Source of the DNA: Planctomycetota bacterium
GTDB lineage: Bacteria; Planctomycetota; UBA1135; GCA-002686595
DNA: 52,305 bases
Assembly (NCBI GenBank): GCA_029259595.1
Contig: JAJDEW010000157.1
Span: 1-52,305, forward strand
Reading direction: 5' to 3'
The notes under the pieces are model-generated. The model had not been told where the DNA came from. It made no database searches and was given only the letters and a program-made list of their open reading frames with translations. A program made the position numbers and the translations under genes. Positions 38,867 through 47,162 of the stretch are shown piece by piece (positions within the stretch are counted from its first letter, which is position 1; every line of letters begins with the position of its first letter).

Positions 38867-38948
38867 AGGCCCGCCGCAGGCGGCCTTCGCCTCGGAGCCG
38901 AAGGCTCCGTAGCGTGCCGTTTCGCGGCGCCAGCCGCGAAACCAGGCA
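38863..38948. terminator. Three consecutive hairpins between convergent genes
   Basis: Hairpin one (38863-38890) pairs GCGAAGGC...GCC with GGC...GCCTTCGC (12 bp, one bulge). Hairpin two (38893-38909) is CGGAGCC-GAA-GGCTCCG. Hairpin three (38919-38942) pairs GTTTCGCGGC with GCCGCGAAAC around GCCA, with a further TGCC/GGCA extension. They lie between the converging PLP-enzyme and HU-like genes and could end both transcripts. No T-tract is present. Confidence 0.55.
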
Positions 38949-38986
38949 CAGGCGCGCGACGAAGTGCGCACCGCGTCCATCCGGCC

Positions 38987-39376
38987 TCAAAACGGAGAGT
39001 CGTTCCGGGGCGGTTTGGGCTTGGGCGGCGGTTCCTTGGCCTGGGGTACGGGCGGCGGGACCGGAGTGGGCGGAGGGTCGTCGCAGACGCGTTGGCGCAT
39101 GAGACGTCCGACCTTGAACTTCACGACCCGTTTGGCGGGCACCTCGACCTTTTCGAGCGTGCGCGGGTTCTGGGCCCGACGGGCCTTGCGCTCCTTGACC
39201 TCGAAGACGCCGAACTCGCGGAATTCGAGCCGGTGGCCCTTGGCGAGCTCCTGGATGACCTCGTCGAGGAACGTCTGCAGGATTTCCTTGACCACCACCT
39301 TCGTGTGCCCGGTGTGGTCCGCGATCCGGTTGACGAGCTCCTTCTTGGTGGTCGTGTGGGCGGGGGCGGAATCCAT
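38987..39376 (-). CDS. HU/IHF-family DNA-binding protein with proline-rich tail
   Basis: 129 residues. The HU core (about 8-100) has KKELVNRIADHTGHTKVVVK, the FREFGVFEVKERKARRAQNP arm region that intercalates in DNA, and VKFKVGRLMRQRV. The last 30 residues (PPPTPVPPPVPQAKEPPPKP...) are a proline-rich extension not found in standard HU (about 90 residues). It may condense or bend DNA; whether it is HU or IHF-like cannot be decided. It has its own promoter at 39460-39488. Confidence 0.92.
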   Translation of the reverse strand: MDSAPAHTTTKKELVNRIADHTGHTKVVVKEILQTFLDEVIQELAKGHRLEFREFGVFEVKERKARRAQNPRTLEKVEVPAKRVVKFKVGRLMRQRVCDDPPPTPVPPPVPQAKEPPPKPKPPRNDSPF

Positions 39377-39459
39377 GTCGAGGGACGGGGGACGCTCGAG
39401 CCGGATCGAAGGCTGGATCGGGGGGTCCAGAAAGGGGACTTTCGGGCGCGCTCGGGCGG

Positions 39460-39488
39460 AGTATCGAGCGAGGATATCTATCTGTCAA
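39460..39488 (-). promoter_or_regulatory. Promoter of the HU-like gene
   Basis: Minus-strand TTGACA (39488-39483), a perfect -35, and GATACT (39465-39460) are 17 nt apart. The -35 overlaps the stop codon of dtd. The leader would be about 75 nt. Confidence 0.6.
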
Positions 39489-39973
39489 GCAAGAACTTGT
39501 GACGACTCGGTCGGGCCGGCAGGGGGTCCGGGCAGCGACGCCTCCAGGATCAGGGTGAGCGGGCCGTCGTTGACGAGCTCGACCTCCATCGCGGTGCCGA
39601 AGCGGCCCGTCTGAACGACGAGCCCCAGGGCTCCCAGCCGCGCGGCGAAGGCCAGGTAGAGTCGCTCGGCCTCCGCCGGTGGCGCGGCGCGGTCGAGGGA
39701 GGGTCGCAGGCCCTTGCGGCCGTCCGCCGCCAGGGTCACTTGACTGACGACGAGCACCGCAGCGCCGACCTCGAGCGCGGAGCGATTCATGCGCCCCCGC
39801 TCGTCCGCGAAGCAGCGCTGGCGGGCGACCTTTTCGACGAGACGTTCGAGCTCGCGCTCGGTATCGCCACGCAGGACGCCCAACAGAATCAGCAGCCCCG
39901 CTCCGATGCGTCCGACACTCTCGCCGGCCACGCGTACTTCGGCGCGGCTCACGCGTTGGAGCACGGCCTTCAC
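39485..39973 (-). CDS. dtd: D-aminoacyl-tRNA deacylase
   Basis: 162 residues. DTD frees tRNA from wrongly attached D-amino acids and glycine. The family's SQxTL stretch reads SQVTLAADGRKGLRPSLDRA and the Gly-cisPro region reads GRFGTAMEVELVNDGPLTL. The start is GTG at 39973, overlapping the stop of the upstream TPR gene as GTGA. A tail of about 15 residues follows the fold. Confidence 0.93.
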   Translation of the reverse strand: MKAVLQRVSRAEVRVAGESVGRIGAGLLILLGVLRGDTERELERLVEKVARQRCFADERGRMNRSALEVGAAVLVVSQVTLAADGRKGLRPSLDRAAPPAEAERLYLAFAARLGALGLVVQTGRFGTAMEVELVNDGPLTLILEASLPGPPAGPTESSQVLA

Positions 39974-41121
39974 CGTTCGTCGCCCTCGCCTTCCATGCGC
40001 GCCGCGTCGCGTTGCGCGGCCTGCCCCAAACGCTCCAGGCGTGTCTCCGCGTTCAGGAGGAACAGGAGCGACTGGAAGTCCACGGCGGTCGACTCGTCGT
40101 CCGCGTTGCGCTCCTCGTAGCGTGCCAGGAAGGTCTCCCAGATGTCCGCCTCCGAGGAGAAGGCACGCGGATGGTCCATCGAGAGGTACGCCTGATGAAC
40201 GAGCGACAGCATGCCGACCGGATCGAGCTGCCCGGCACGTCGCGCGGCCTCCCAGGCTTCGAAGTACGAGCTTCGCTCCTCGAGCGCCGCGGCCCGCACC
40301 AGATATAGGCGCGCGCGATCGTCCAGGTCCTCTTCATCGACGTCGGACAAGAGCTCGAGAGCCTTCTTCGGCCGCTCGCGCTGGAGCGCCAGCGTGGCAA
40401 GGTCGACCGTGGCCTCGGCACGGTCCGCACGCGAGACGAACGGACTGTCCCGGGAGGCGTCGAGCCAGAGCTCGTAGTGGTCGACCGCTCGCCCCGTTTC
40501 GCCGGCGTTGGCAAGCAGAACGGCGTAGAGCAGCAACGACGGCAGGTGTCCGCCGTCGATCCTCAACGCGACGTCGAGCGCACTCGCCGCCTGCGTGTAT
40601 TCGCGCTCTACGGAGCGGGCCCAGGCCTCCCCATAGTGGATCCAGATGCAGCCGGGATCTTCGTCCTGGGCGCGGTCGAGCAAGTGGCGGGTCTCGGCCG
40701 GAGTCGGAGCCAGACGCGCGGCCAACAGCCAGGCCACGACCGAGGAGGCCGCTTCCGCCGCCTCGAGGTCGGTCAAGAAGACATCCGCGACGGCGCGGGG
40801 CCTGGCCTCCTGCAATTCGAGCTCGGGGTCGCCCTCTGCGAGGGTGCGGGCGCGCACTTCGATGCGCGCATCCTGCAGGAAGGTCGCCAGCGGCACGTTG
40901 CGCGGACGCTCCGCGGTGAGCTCCTCGAGCAGGGAGGCCGCCTGGGTCCAATCGCCGGCCTCGGCCGCGTTGCGTGCGAGCGCGGCCCGGACCCGAGTCG
41001 CCGGGGTCATCCGATCGTAGGGACCGGGGTTGGGGATGTAGGGTCGCGTGCCGCCGCAGGCCGGCACGCCGAGCGCGAGCAGTCCCGTGAGCAGGGCCCC
41101 CCGTCCCCATGTCGCCGTCAT
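39970..41121 (-). CDS. TPR-repeat lipoprotein, function unknown
   Basis: 383 residues. The N-terminus MTATWGRGALLTGLLALGVP then ACGG is a lipoprotein-type signal with a possible lipobox VPAC (Pro at -2 is unusual). The rest is helical and TPR/SEL1-like: Ala-rich helix pairs such as WTQAASLLEELTAERP, YTQAASALDVALRIDG, TGRAVDHYELWLDAS and PKKALELLSDVDEED. No enzyme motif is visible. The frame stays open to an ATG at 41277, which overlaps the preceding gene's stop; that start would bury the signal, so the ATG at 41121 is preferred but not certain. Confidence 0.75.
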   Translation of the reverse strand: MTATWGRGALLTGLLALGVPACGGTRPYIPNPGPYDRMTPATRVRAALARNAAEAGDWTQAASLLEELTAERPRNVPLATFLQDARIEVRARTLAEGDPELELQEARPRAVADVFLTDLEAAEAASSVVAWLLAARLAPTPAETRHLLDRAQDEDPGCIWIHYGEAWARSVEREYTQAASALDVALRIDGGHLPSLLLYAVLLANAGETGRAVDHYELWLDASRDSPFVSRADRAEATVDLATLALQRERPKKALELLSDVDEEDLDDRARLYLVRAAALEERSSYFEAWEAARRAGQLDPVGMLSLVHQAYLSMDHPRAFSSEADIWETFLARYEERNADDESTAVDFQSLLFLLNAETRLERLGQAAQRDAARMEGEGDER

Positions 41122-41269
41122 CCGAACCGACCTCGGTTGCCGGGGCTCGCCGTCCTGGAGTCGGGTCGTGGCACCCAGAACGCGGCCCGAGGTGCGCAAG
41201 CTCTGCAGCCAGAGCCCCTCGTACGCGCTGCAAGGGGACGACCCGCGATCGTGTGGACGAGCTTCCTCG

Positions 41270-41779
41270 TCATCCATCGTCTCCGACGATCTCGATCCGC
41301 GCGGCTCGGCGCTCCGGTTCCGCGCCCTGCAGCGGACGCCAGAGCACCTCTCCGTTCGCCTCGAGCCGGACCGGCACGTCTCCCGGTCGTTCCAGGGCCC
41401 GGAGACGCTTCAGGGCGACGATCTCGACGCCGTCCAGCTGGGCGCGGATCTCGACGCCTTCGAGGCCCTCGGCCACGAGCGCTTGCTGTAAGAGGCCTTC
41501 GGGGATCGTTCTCTGGACGAAGAGGACACGCCCCTCGTCCTGGCGGATGGCGAGGTGCGCGAGCAGGCCCTTCGGCCCTTCGATGAAGACGTCGTCGGCC
41601 ACGAGCAGGACGGGATCGTAGAAGCGGGCCGTCCACGGTCCTTGGGCCGCGGCTTCCTCGGCGCGGGTGGCCAGACGGGTGGTGTCGTCGACGAGGTTGC
41701 CATCCTCGTCGGTGACGGTCGTTCGACAGGCGGCCAGGCACAAGCTGGCGAGGGCGATGAGCAAGAGCGGTCGTTTCAT
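41270..41779 (-). CDS. Small lipoprotein, function unknown
   Basis: 169 residues. A clear lipoprotein signal MKRPLLLIALASLCLAAC with lipobox LAAC (Cys18). The mature part has no family I recognise; it has a helix (TTRLATRAEEAAAQ) then alternating strands such as PVLLVADDVFIEGPKGLLAH. It overlaps the trpS stop in an ATGA junction, so it is co-translated with trpS. It is probably an envelope protein. Confidence 0.75.
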   Translation of the reverse strand: MKRPLLLIALASLCLAACRTTVTDEDGNLVDDTTRLATRAEEAAAQGPWTARFYDPVLLVADDVFIEGPKGLLAHLAIRQDEGRVLFVQRTIPEGLLQQALVAEGLEGVEIRAQLDGVEIVALKRLRALERPGDVPVRLEANGEVLWRPLQGAEPERRAARIEIVGDDG

Positions 41780-42771
41780 GAGGATCGGGGGCGGAGGCCA
41801 CAGGCCCGAAGGGCCCGGTCGCGGGTCGCCACGGCGCGCGCGCGGGCCGTTTCGGCGCCGCGCGCGAGGATGCGTTCGATTTCACCGCGGTCCGCGAGGA
41901 GCTCGCGGCGACGCACACGGGCCGCGTGAAAGTGCTCGTCCATCGCCTCCTTGACCCGCATCTTCAAGTGCCCGTAGCCGGGAGCGTCCGCTCCCCCGCG
42001 GGCCAGACGTTCGCGCCAATCGGCAAGCTCGGCCGCGTCGCAGAACAGCTCGAGGAAGCGAAATGGCAGGAGTTCGGAGGCGTCTTTAGGCTCCTCGGGC
42101 GGCCGGCTGTCCGTCACGAGCTTGCCGACGATCTTCTGAAGCGGCTTGCCCTCCTCGAAGATCCAGATCGCGTTGCCGTAGCTCTTGCTCATCTTCTGCC
42201 CGTCGACCCCGGGCACCTTGGCGAAGAGCTCGTCCTCGGGGATCAGGGGCTCCGGGCGGACGAAAACCTCGCCGTAGGTGTTGTTGAAGTAGCCCGCCAT
42301 GTCCTGGGCCATCTCGACGTGCTGCTTCTGGTCCTTGCCCACGGGGACGAGGTCCGAGTCGTAGGCCAGGATGTCGGAGGCCATCAGGATCGGGTACGTG
42401 AACAGCCCGACGCTCGTGCGGATCCCGTGTGCCAGCTTGTCCTTGTAGGAGTGGGCGCGCTCGAGCAAGCCGGTCCCGGTCACGCACGAGAGGAGCCATG
42501 TCAGCTCGCACACCTCCGGAATGTCGCTCTGGCGGAAGAGCGTCACCCGCTCCGGATCGAGTCCGAGGGCGAGGTAGGTCACCGCCATCTCGAGCACCAT
42601 CTCGCGCAGGACGTCGGGGTCTTGCACCGTCGTCAGGGCGTGGTAGTCGGCGATGAAGTAGAACTTCTCGCCTTCCGCCTCCTGCAGGGCGATGTGGCGT
42701 CGGATCGCTCCGAAGTAGTTGCCGAGGTGCTGACGCCCCGAGGGCTGGATGCCGGAGAGATAGGTCTTCAT
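41776..42771 (-). CDS. trpS: Tryptophan-tRNA ligase
   Basis: 331 residues from MKTYLSGIQPSGRQHLGNYF, a class I synthetase charging tRNA-Trp. The HIGH-equivalent is the HLGNY at 15-19, KMSKS is at 193-197, and GKDQKQHVEMAQDMA is the tryptophan-adjacent signature. The open frame continues upstream, but MKTYLSG fits the family. It is first in a trpS - lipoprotein - TPR - dtd operon. Confidence 0.96.
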   Translation of the reverse strand: MKTYLSGIQPSGRQHLGNYFGAIRRHIALQEAEGEKFYFIADYHALTTVQDPDVLREMVLEMAVTYLALGLDPERVTLFRQSDIPEVCELTWLLSCVTGTGLLERAHSYKDKLAHGIRTSVGLFTYPILMASDILAYDSDLVPVGKDQKQHVEMAQDMAGYFNNTYGEVFVRPEPLIPEDELFAKVPGVDGQKMSKSYGNAIWIFEEGKPLQKIVGKLVTDSRPPEEPKDASELLPFRFLELFCDAAELADWRERLARGGADAPGYGHLKMRVKEAMDEHFHAARVRRRELLADRGEIERILARGAETARARAVATRDRALRACGLRPRSS

Positions 42772-42784
42772 GGTGTCCCGGCGG

Positions 42785-42813
42785 AAGCTAACAAGGGCGT
42801 CGAGGGCGGACAA
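42785..42813 (-). promoter_or_regulatory. Candidate promoter of the trpS operon
   Basis: Minus-strand TTGTCC (42813-42808) and TAGCTT (42790-42785) are 17 nt apart. The -10 ends 13 nt before the trpS ATG, so the leader would be very short. Confidence 0.4.
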
Positions 42814-42842
42814 GCCGAGCCGCACCTCGCCCCGGATCGTGC

Positions 42843-42871
42843 TTGCCTCTCAGCAGTCGCCTTCCTAAACC
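42843..42871 (+). promoter_or_regulatory. Weak candidate promoter of the lipoprotein-mla operon
   Basis: TTGCCT (42843-42848) and TAAACC (42866-42871) are 17 nt apart. The -10 match is poor (3 of 6). Only 7 nt lie between it and the ATG. Confidence 0.3.
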
Positions 42872-42878
42872 TTCCTGA

Positions 42879-44465
42879 ATGTCCAGCGGTGCGACGAAGT
42901 GGCTCGGGGACCGCGTGCGTCGCGCGTGCACGCTCGCTCGTGCCCTGGGGCATGGCAGCTGCGGCGCCGGCCTCTTGCTCCTCGCGATCGGCTGCGCCGG
43001 GACGGGTACGGAGATCCACCTCGAGCCCGTCTATTCCCGCTACGCAACGGGGGATGGCGCGACCGAAACCGACTCGCTCCTCGGGTTGCTCCGGACACGC
43101 TCGGGCAAGGAGAGCGTCTGGGAAGACTTTCGCGACCTCGAAGGCGACTACGAATCGGTGACCCTCGGCCCGATCGTGAGCCGCGATCGCCGACCGGACG
43201 GATCCTGGCTCCTGCAGTACGCCGTTCCGCTGGGCTTCACGGCGTACCGCAAGGACGAGACGATCTCGGTCTTCGTGCCGCTCTATGTCTGGACGCGGGA
43301 GCCCTTTCCCGAAGGCGGGCACGAGTGGAAGCTGGCTGCCCTGCCCGGGCTGCTCATGCGCTCGAATCTCGAGGGCACCCAGGCCGGCTGGTTCCCGCTC
43401 ATCGGGCGCTTCGAAGACCTCTTCACCTACGATCGCATCGTCTTCATTCTCTGGCCGTTGTTCGTCTACGCCGAGCGCGGGGAAGCGGTCTCGTACCACT
43501 TCTTCTACCCCTTCCTGGGCTGGACCCGGGGCGGCGGCGAGAGCAGCTTCCACCTGCTGCCCTTCTACGGCCGCGCGAAGATCGAGAACCGCTACGACCG
43601 GACGTACTTCCTCTGGCCGATCTTCCACTTCAATCGCAACCACCTCGGCGGCGGAAACGAGGCTCCCGAATTCAACTGGATGATCTTCCCGCTGATCGGG
43701 CGCACGACCCGCGGGACGTACGAGGGCACCACCTGGCTCTGGCCCTTGTTCGGGTACGCACGCGATCCGCGCAGCGACTTCTGGGCCCTGGACTTCCCCT
43801 TTCCCCTCGTACGGCTCCAGCGCGGTCCTGACGGCCTGCGGCGTACGCGGATCTGGCCGCTGTACTCCCATCTCGAGGCGGAGGGACTGAATACGACGAG
43901 CTTCTTGTGGCCGATCTTCCACGTCCGCAAAGAAGAGAGCACAGGCGGAACGCGAGACGCCGTCTACGTCATTCCCCTGTGGCAGTCCTGGAACTTCCGG
44001 GATCGCGAGACAGGCGAGCGCTCGAAGTGGCGCAAGCTCCTCCCTGTCTACCAATACGAGCGTCGAGGAGAGTGGCGCCGGGGCTCCTTCCCCACCCTCG
44101 ACCCGTTCTGGCGCAACGCGGTGGTCGATCGCCATTACAGCTGGCTCTGGAAGCTCTTCGAATGGGAGGAGGAGGGCCCGATGCGGCGTGAGCGCGTCTG
44201 GGGTGCCCTCTATCGTCGCGAGAAGGACGCCGGCGAGGACCGCAAGAACGTCTCGGGCCTGTGGGCTTCGCGTCGCTACCGCGCGGACGGGCGTCGGGTC
44301 AAGGAGACCTCGCTCTTGTTCGGCCTCCTGCGCTGGCGCGTGACCGAGGGTGAAGGATTCGACATGCTGCCGATCGCCTTCCCGGGTCCGGGCTGGCCGC
44401 TGGAACGCGTACGCGCTCCCGGAGAGATCGAGGTCGAAGGCGAGATCGAGGCGAACGGGCGCTGA
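42879..44465 (+). CDS. WPLF-repeat lipoprotein, possible partner of the Mla transporter
   Basis: 528 residues, unknown function. A signal with hydrophobic stretch AGLLLLAIGCAG gives a likely lipid-modified Cys39. From about 115 to 430 it repeats a strand-like motif of aromatic-rich W/F-P-L/I-F/Y type at about 20-residue steps: VPLYVW (133-138), LWPLFVY (191-197), LLPFYG (226-231), FLWPIFHF (244-251), IFPLIGR (269-275), LWPLFGY (287-293), IWPLYSH (325-331), FLWPIFHV (342-349), VIPLWQSW (364-371). This suggests a beta-rich barrel or solenoid in the outer membrane. It ends 1 nt before mlaE, so it is one operon with mlaE-mlaF-mlaD. A lipid-transfer role is inferred from context only. A GTG at residue 13 is an alternative start. 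Confidence 0.75.
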   Translation: MSSGATKWLGDRVRRACTLARALGHGSCGAGLLLLAIGCAGTGTEIHLEPVYSRYATGDGATETDSLLGLLRTRSGKESVWEDFRDLEGDYESVTLGPIVSRDRRPDGSWLLQYAVPLGFTAYRKDETISVFVPLYVWTREPFPEGGHEWKLAALPGLLMRSNLEGTQAGWFPLIGRFEDLFTYDRIVFILWPLFVYAERGEAVSYHFFYPFLGWTRGGGESSFHLLPFYGRAKIENRYDRTYFLWPIFHFNRNHLGGGNEAPEFNWMIFPLIGRTTRGTYEGTTWLWPLFGYARDPRSDFWALDFPFPLVRLQRGPDGLRRTRIWPLYSHLEAEGLNTTSFLWPIFHVRKEESTGGTRDAVYVIPLWQSWNFRDRETGERSKWRKLLPVYQYERRGEWRRGSFPTLDPFWRNAVVDRHYSWLWKLFEWEEEGPMRRERVWGALYRREKDAGEDRKNVSGLWASRRYRADGRRVKETSLLFGLLRWRVTEGEGFDMLPIAFPGPGWPLERVRAPGEIEVEGEIEANGR

Positions 44466-44466
44466 C

Positions 44467-45243
44467 ATGAATTGGATCACGAACAAGGTGCGGTCGGCCG
44501 GCTATCGCATGGAGCTCCTGCTCCAGGTGGTCTTGCGCATGCACCACGCCTGGCATCGCCGCGGGATGATCCTCGATCAGTTCTACGTCGGCGGGATCAA
44601 AGTCCTGCACGTGGTGCTTCTCGTCGGCATCTCGATGGGCATGGTCGTTTCCCTGCAGACCGGACTCGAGCTCGCGCGGATCGGCCAGCAGGACCAGATC
44701 GGAACGCTGGTCGCGATCTCGATGGCGCGCGAGATGGGCCCGTTCATCACCGCGACGATCCTCTCGGCGGCGGTGGGCAGTGCGATCGCCGCAGAGATCG
44801 GCACGATGGCGGTGTCGGAAGAGCTCGCCGCGCTCGAAGTCCTCTCGATCGATCGCATCAGCTACCTCGTGATGCCGCGGGTGGTCGCGCTCGCGATCCT
44901 CTGCCCGATCCTGACGATCCTGTGCGACACGGTCGGCATCATCGGCGGAGGCTTTGTCGCCAAGGCCCAACTGGGCGTCGGGACCGAGCTCTATTACGAA
45001 ACGGTCTTCGATTCCCTCAAGGACACGGCCAAGCTCATCCCCGTTCCGAAGGACATCTACACCGGGCTCGCGAAGTCGTTCATCTTCGGAATCGTCATTT
45101 CGGTGGTCTCGACCGCAGCCGGAATTCTGGCCCGCGGCGGTGCCTTGGGCGTCGGCAACGCGACCCGCGCCGCCGTTCGCGACTCGATCATCCTGGTGAT
45201 CATCCTCAACTACTTCATGACCTGGTTCTTCTACCAGCAGTAG
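44467..45243 (+). CDS. mlaE: MlaE-family ABC transporter permease
   Basis: 258 residues with about five to six membrane helices. The MlaE pattern is clear: LARIGQQDQIGTLVAISMAR, EMGPFITATILSAAVGSAIA and EIGTMAVSEELAALEVLSID. With MlaF and MlaD it forms an inner-membrane lipid transporter that moves phospholipids across the envelope. The start is ATG 1 nt after the upstream lipoprotein gene. It is followed by mlaF after 2 nt. Confidence 0.95.
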   Translation: MNWITNKVRSAGYRMELLLQVVLRMHHAWHRRGMILDQFYVGGIKVLHVVLLVGISMGMVVSLQTGLELARIGQQDQIGTLVAISMAREMGPFITATILSAAVGSAIAAEIGTMAVSEELAALEVLSIDRISYLVMPRVVALAILCPILTILCDTVGIIGGGFVAKAQLGVGTELYYETVFDSLKDTAKLIPVPKDIYTGLAKSFIFGIVISVVSTAAGILARGGALGVGNATRAAVRDSIILVIILNYFMTWFFYQQ

Positions 45244-45245
45244 GC

Positions 45246-45995
45246 ATGGACACCGGCGAAGACGTCATCATCCGCTACGAGAACGTTTGCAAGCGCTTCG
45301 GCGAGAAGGTCGTGCTCAACGACCTCAACCTCGAGGTGAAGCGCGGGGAGACGCTCGCGATCATGGGTCCTTCCGGCATCGGCAAGTCGGTGACGATCCG
45401 GCATGCGGTGGGCCTCATGCAGCCGGACACCGGGCGGGTCATCGTCGACGGTCATGATCTTTCGACGATCGAGCCAGAGGATCTCGTCGGACTGCGGCGG
45501 AGGATGGGGTACCTGTTCCAGGACGGGGCCCTCATCAACTGGTTGACCGTCGGGGAGAACGTGGCATTGCCGCTACGGGAAAACACGGATCTGTCCGATG
45601 AGGAGATTCGTGAGAAAGTCGTCGAGAAACTGGGACTCGTCCAGCTCCAGGGGACGTGGGACCTCATGCCACCCGAGCTCTCGGGGGGGATGCGCAAGCG
45701 CGTGGGCCTGGCCCGGGCGCTCGTCACGGATCCTGAAATCGTCTTCTACGACGAGCCGAACACCGGCTTGGACCCCGAGATCTCGATGTCCATCAACCAC
45801 CTGATCCGCGACTTGGCCGAACGCCTCGAGATCACCTCGATCGTGGTAACTCACCTCGTGAGCTGCATCCTGGTCGTGGCCGATCGCGTTGTCCTCGTCG
45901 ATCAGGGACGGATCTTCGCCGAGGGTCCGCCCGACAAGTTCATCCAGCTCGAGAACGAACGGCTGCAGCGTTTCCTCGCCAAACCCTACGACTGA
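45246..45995 (+). CDS. mlaF: MlaF-family ABC transporter ATPase
   Basis: 249 residues. Walker A GPSGIGKS, Q-loop FQDGALINW, signature LSGGMRKRVGLARAL, Walker B IVFYDEPNTGLDP and switch His VVTHLVS are all present. The arginine-rich signature is typical of MlaF rather than of solute importers. It powers MlaE-MlaD. The gap to mlaD is 39 nt. Confidence 0.95.
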   Translation: MDTGEDVIIRYENVCKRFGEKVVLNDLNLEVKRGETLAIMGPSGIGKSVTIRHAVGLMQPDTGRVIVDGHDLSTIEPEDLVGLRRRMGYLFQDGALINWLTVGENVALPLRENTDLSDEEIREKVVEKLGLVQLQGTWDLMPPELSGGMRKRVGLARALVTDPEIVFYDEPNTGLDPEISMSINHLIRDLAERLEITSIVVTHLVSCILVVADRVVLVDQGRIFAEGPPDKFIQLENERLQRFLAKPYD

Positions 45996-46034
45996 CCGCC
46001 ACTCGGGCACCCGCTCCCCAGGGAGGGCCCACGC

Positions 46035-47153
46035 ATGTCCACCTCACGCCAGTTCATCCTCGGGATCTTCTTCCTGACGGCCCTGTCCGTCCTCGGCTTC
46101 TACACCCTGTTCTTGACGGACTTCACGCTGTTCAAGGACCCGGTGATGATGAGGGTCTATTTCGCCGAAGCGCACGACCTGCGCGAGGGCAATCCCGTCA
46201 TGGTCTCGGGCCTGCGAATCGGCAGCGTCAAGGGGCTCGAGTACGACCAGCGCGCGCCACGCAACCGCCGCATCAAGGCCACGTTGGCACTCAACAGCCC
46301 GCTCGAAATGCCGGTCGGCACGACCATCCTGATCGAGGAATCGACGTTCCTCGGAGGTCGGCACGTGAACATCGAACCGGGCGAATACGGCGGCGGAGCG
46401 ATGCCCAAGACCGAGGACGGTGCCTACGAAGGGGCCGTTCGGCAGAATCCGCTGGCGGCACTCGGTTCGATCGGGACGCTCCTGGGAGAGAACCGCGAGG
46501 CGATCGGCAGCATCCTCGACAACGTCAGTGCGATCACGGCCGATGCACGCGCGGGCAAGGGGCTGGTCGGGATGCTCCTGAACGACCAGCGGGTGGCCCA
46601 GGACGTGGCCGACTCCGTCTCCGACCTGCGCCTGATCACGACCGAGGCGAAGGGCATCGCCGACGACATTCGACAGGGCCGGGGCGTGCTCGGCAAGCTC
46701 ATCAACGACCCCGAGCTCGTCGCCAGTCTGACGGGAGCGATGGACAGCCTCCAGGTGATCATCGAGGACGTGCGCGCCGGCCGCGGCGTCGTGGGCAAGC
46801 TCGTCGCTGACGACGAGCTCGCTGCCGAAATCTCGAGTCTGATCCAGAACTTCGGGGAGCTCGGCGAGAATCTGAACAGCGGCAAGGGCACCCTCGGCAA
46901 GTTCCTGTCCGACGAGCGCTTCGCGGCGGACGTCGAGGTCCTGGTCCAGAGCCTCAAGACCGCCAGCTTGGACATCCAGGAGGTCACGAAGACCGTGCGC
47001 AACGGCGAAGGCTCCCTGGGCAAGCTCCTGATGAACCAAGAGCTCTACGACGAGGTGCTCGTCTCGGTGAAACTCTTGTCCCGCAGCCTCGAGGACTACC
47101 GGGAGGCCGCGCCGATCACGGCCTTCACCGGCGTCCTCTTCAGCGCCTTCTGA
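46035..47153 (+). CDS. mlaD: MlaD/MCE-domain protein with five helical repeats
   Basis: 372 residues. One N-terminal membrane helix (about 7-27) then an MCE domain (about 38-118) with VSGLRIGSVKGLEY, the hydrophobic-tunnel fold that carries lipid. The C-terminal half has five repeats of the GxGxLGKLxxD type at 173-184, 214-225, 248-259, 282-293 and 323-334, spaced 34-41 residues, likely a helical stalk. A GGGAGGG site lies 7 nt before the ATG. E. coli MlaD (183 residues) lacks this stalk, and no mlaB or mlaC follows. Confidence 0.92.
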   Translation: MSTSRQFILGIFFLTALSVLGFYTLFLTDFTLFKDPVMMRVYFAEAHDLREGNPVMVSGLRIGSVKGLEYDQRAPRNRRIKATLALNSPLEMPVGTTILIEESTFLGGRHVNIEPGEYGGGAMPKTEDGAYEGAVRQNPLAALGSIGTLLGENREAIGSILDNVSAITADARAGKGLVGMLLNDQRVAQDVADSVSDLRLITTEAKGIADDIRQGRGVLGKLINDPELVASLTGAMDSLQVIIEDVRAGRGVVGKLVADDELAAEISSLIQNFGELGENLNSGKGTLGKFLSDERFAADVEVLVQSLKTASLDIQEVTKTVRNGEGSLGKLLMNQELYDEVLVSVKLLSRSLEDYREAAPITAFTGVLFSAF

Positions 47154-47162
47154 CGCGCCCGG

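Noticed and set aside
41122..41277. Upstream extension of the TPR lipoprotein from the ATG at 41277
   Set aside because: It would place the signal-like segment at about residue 55-70 and is not needed; kept only as an alternative start.
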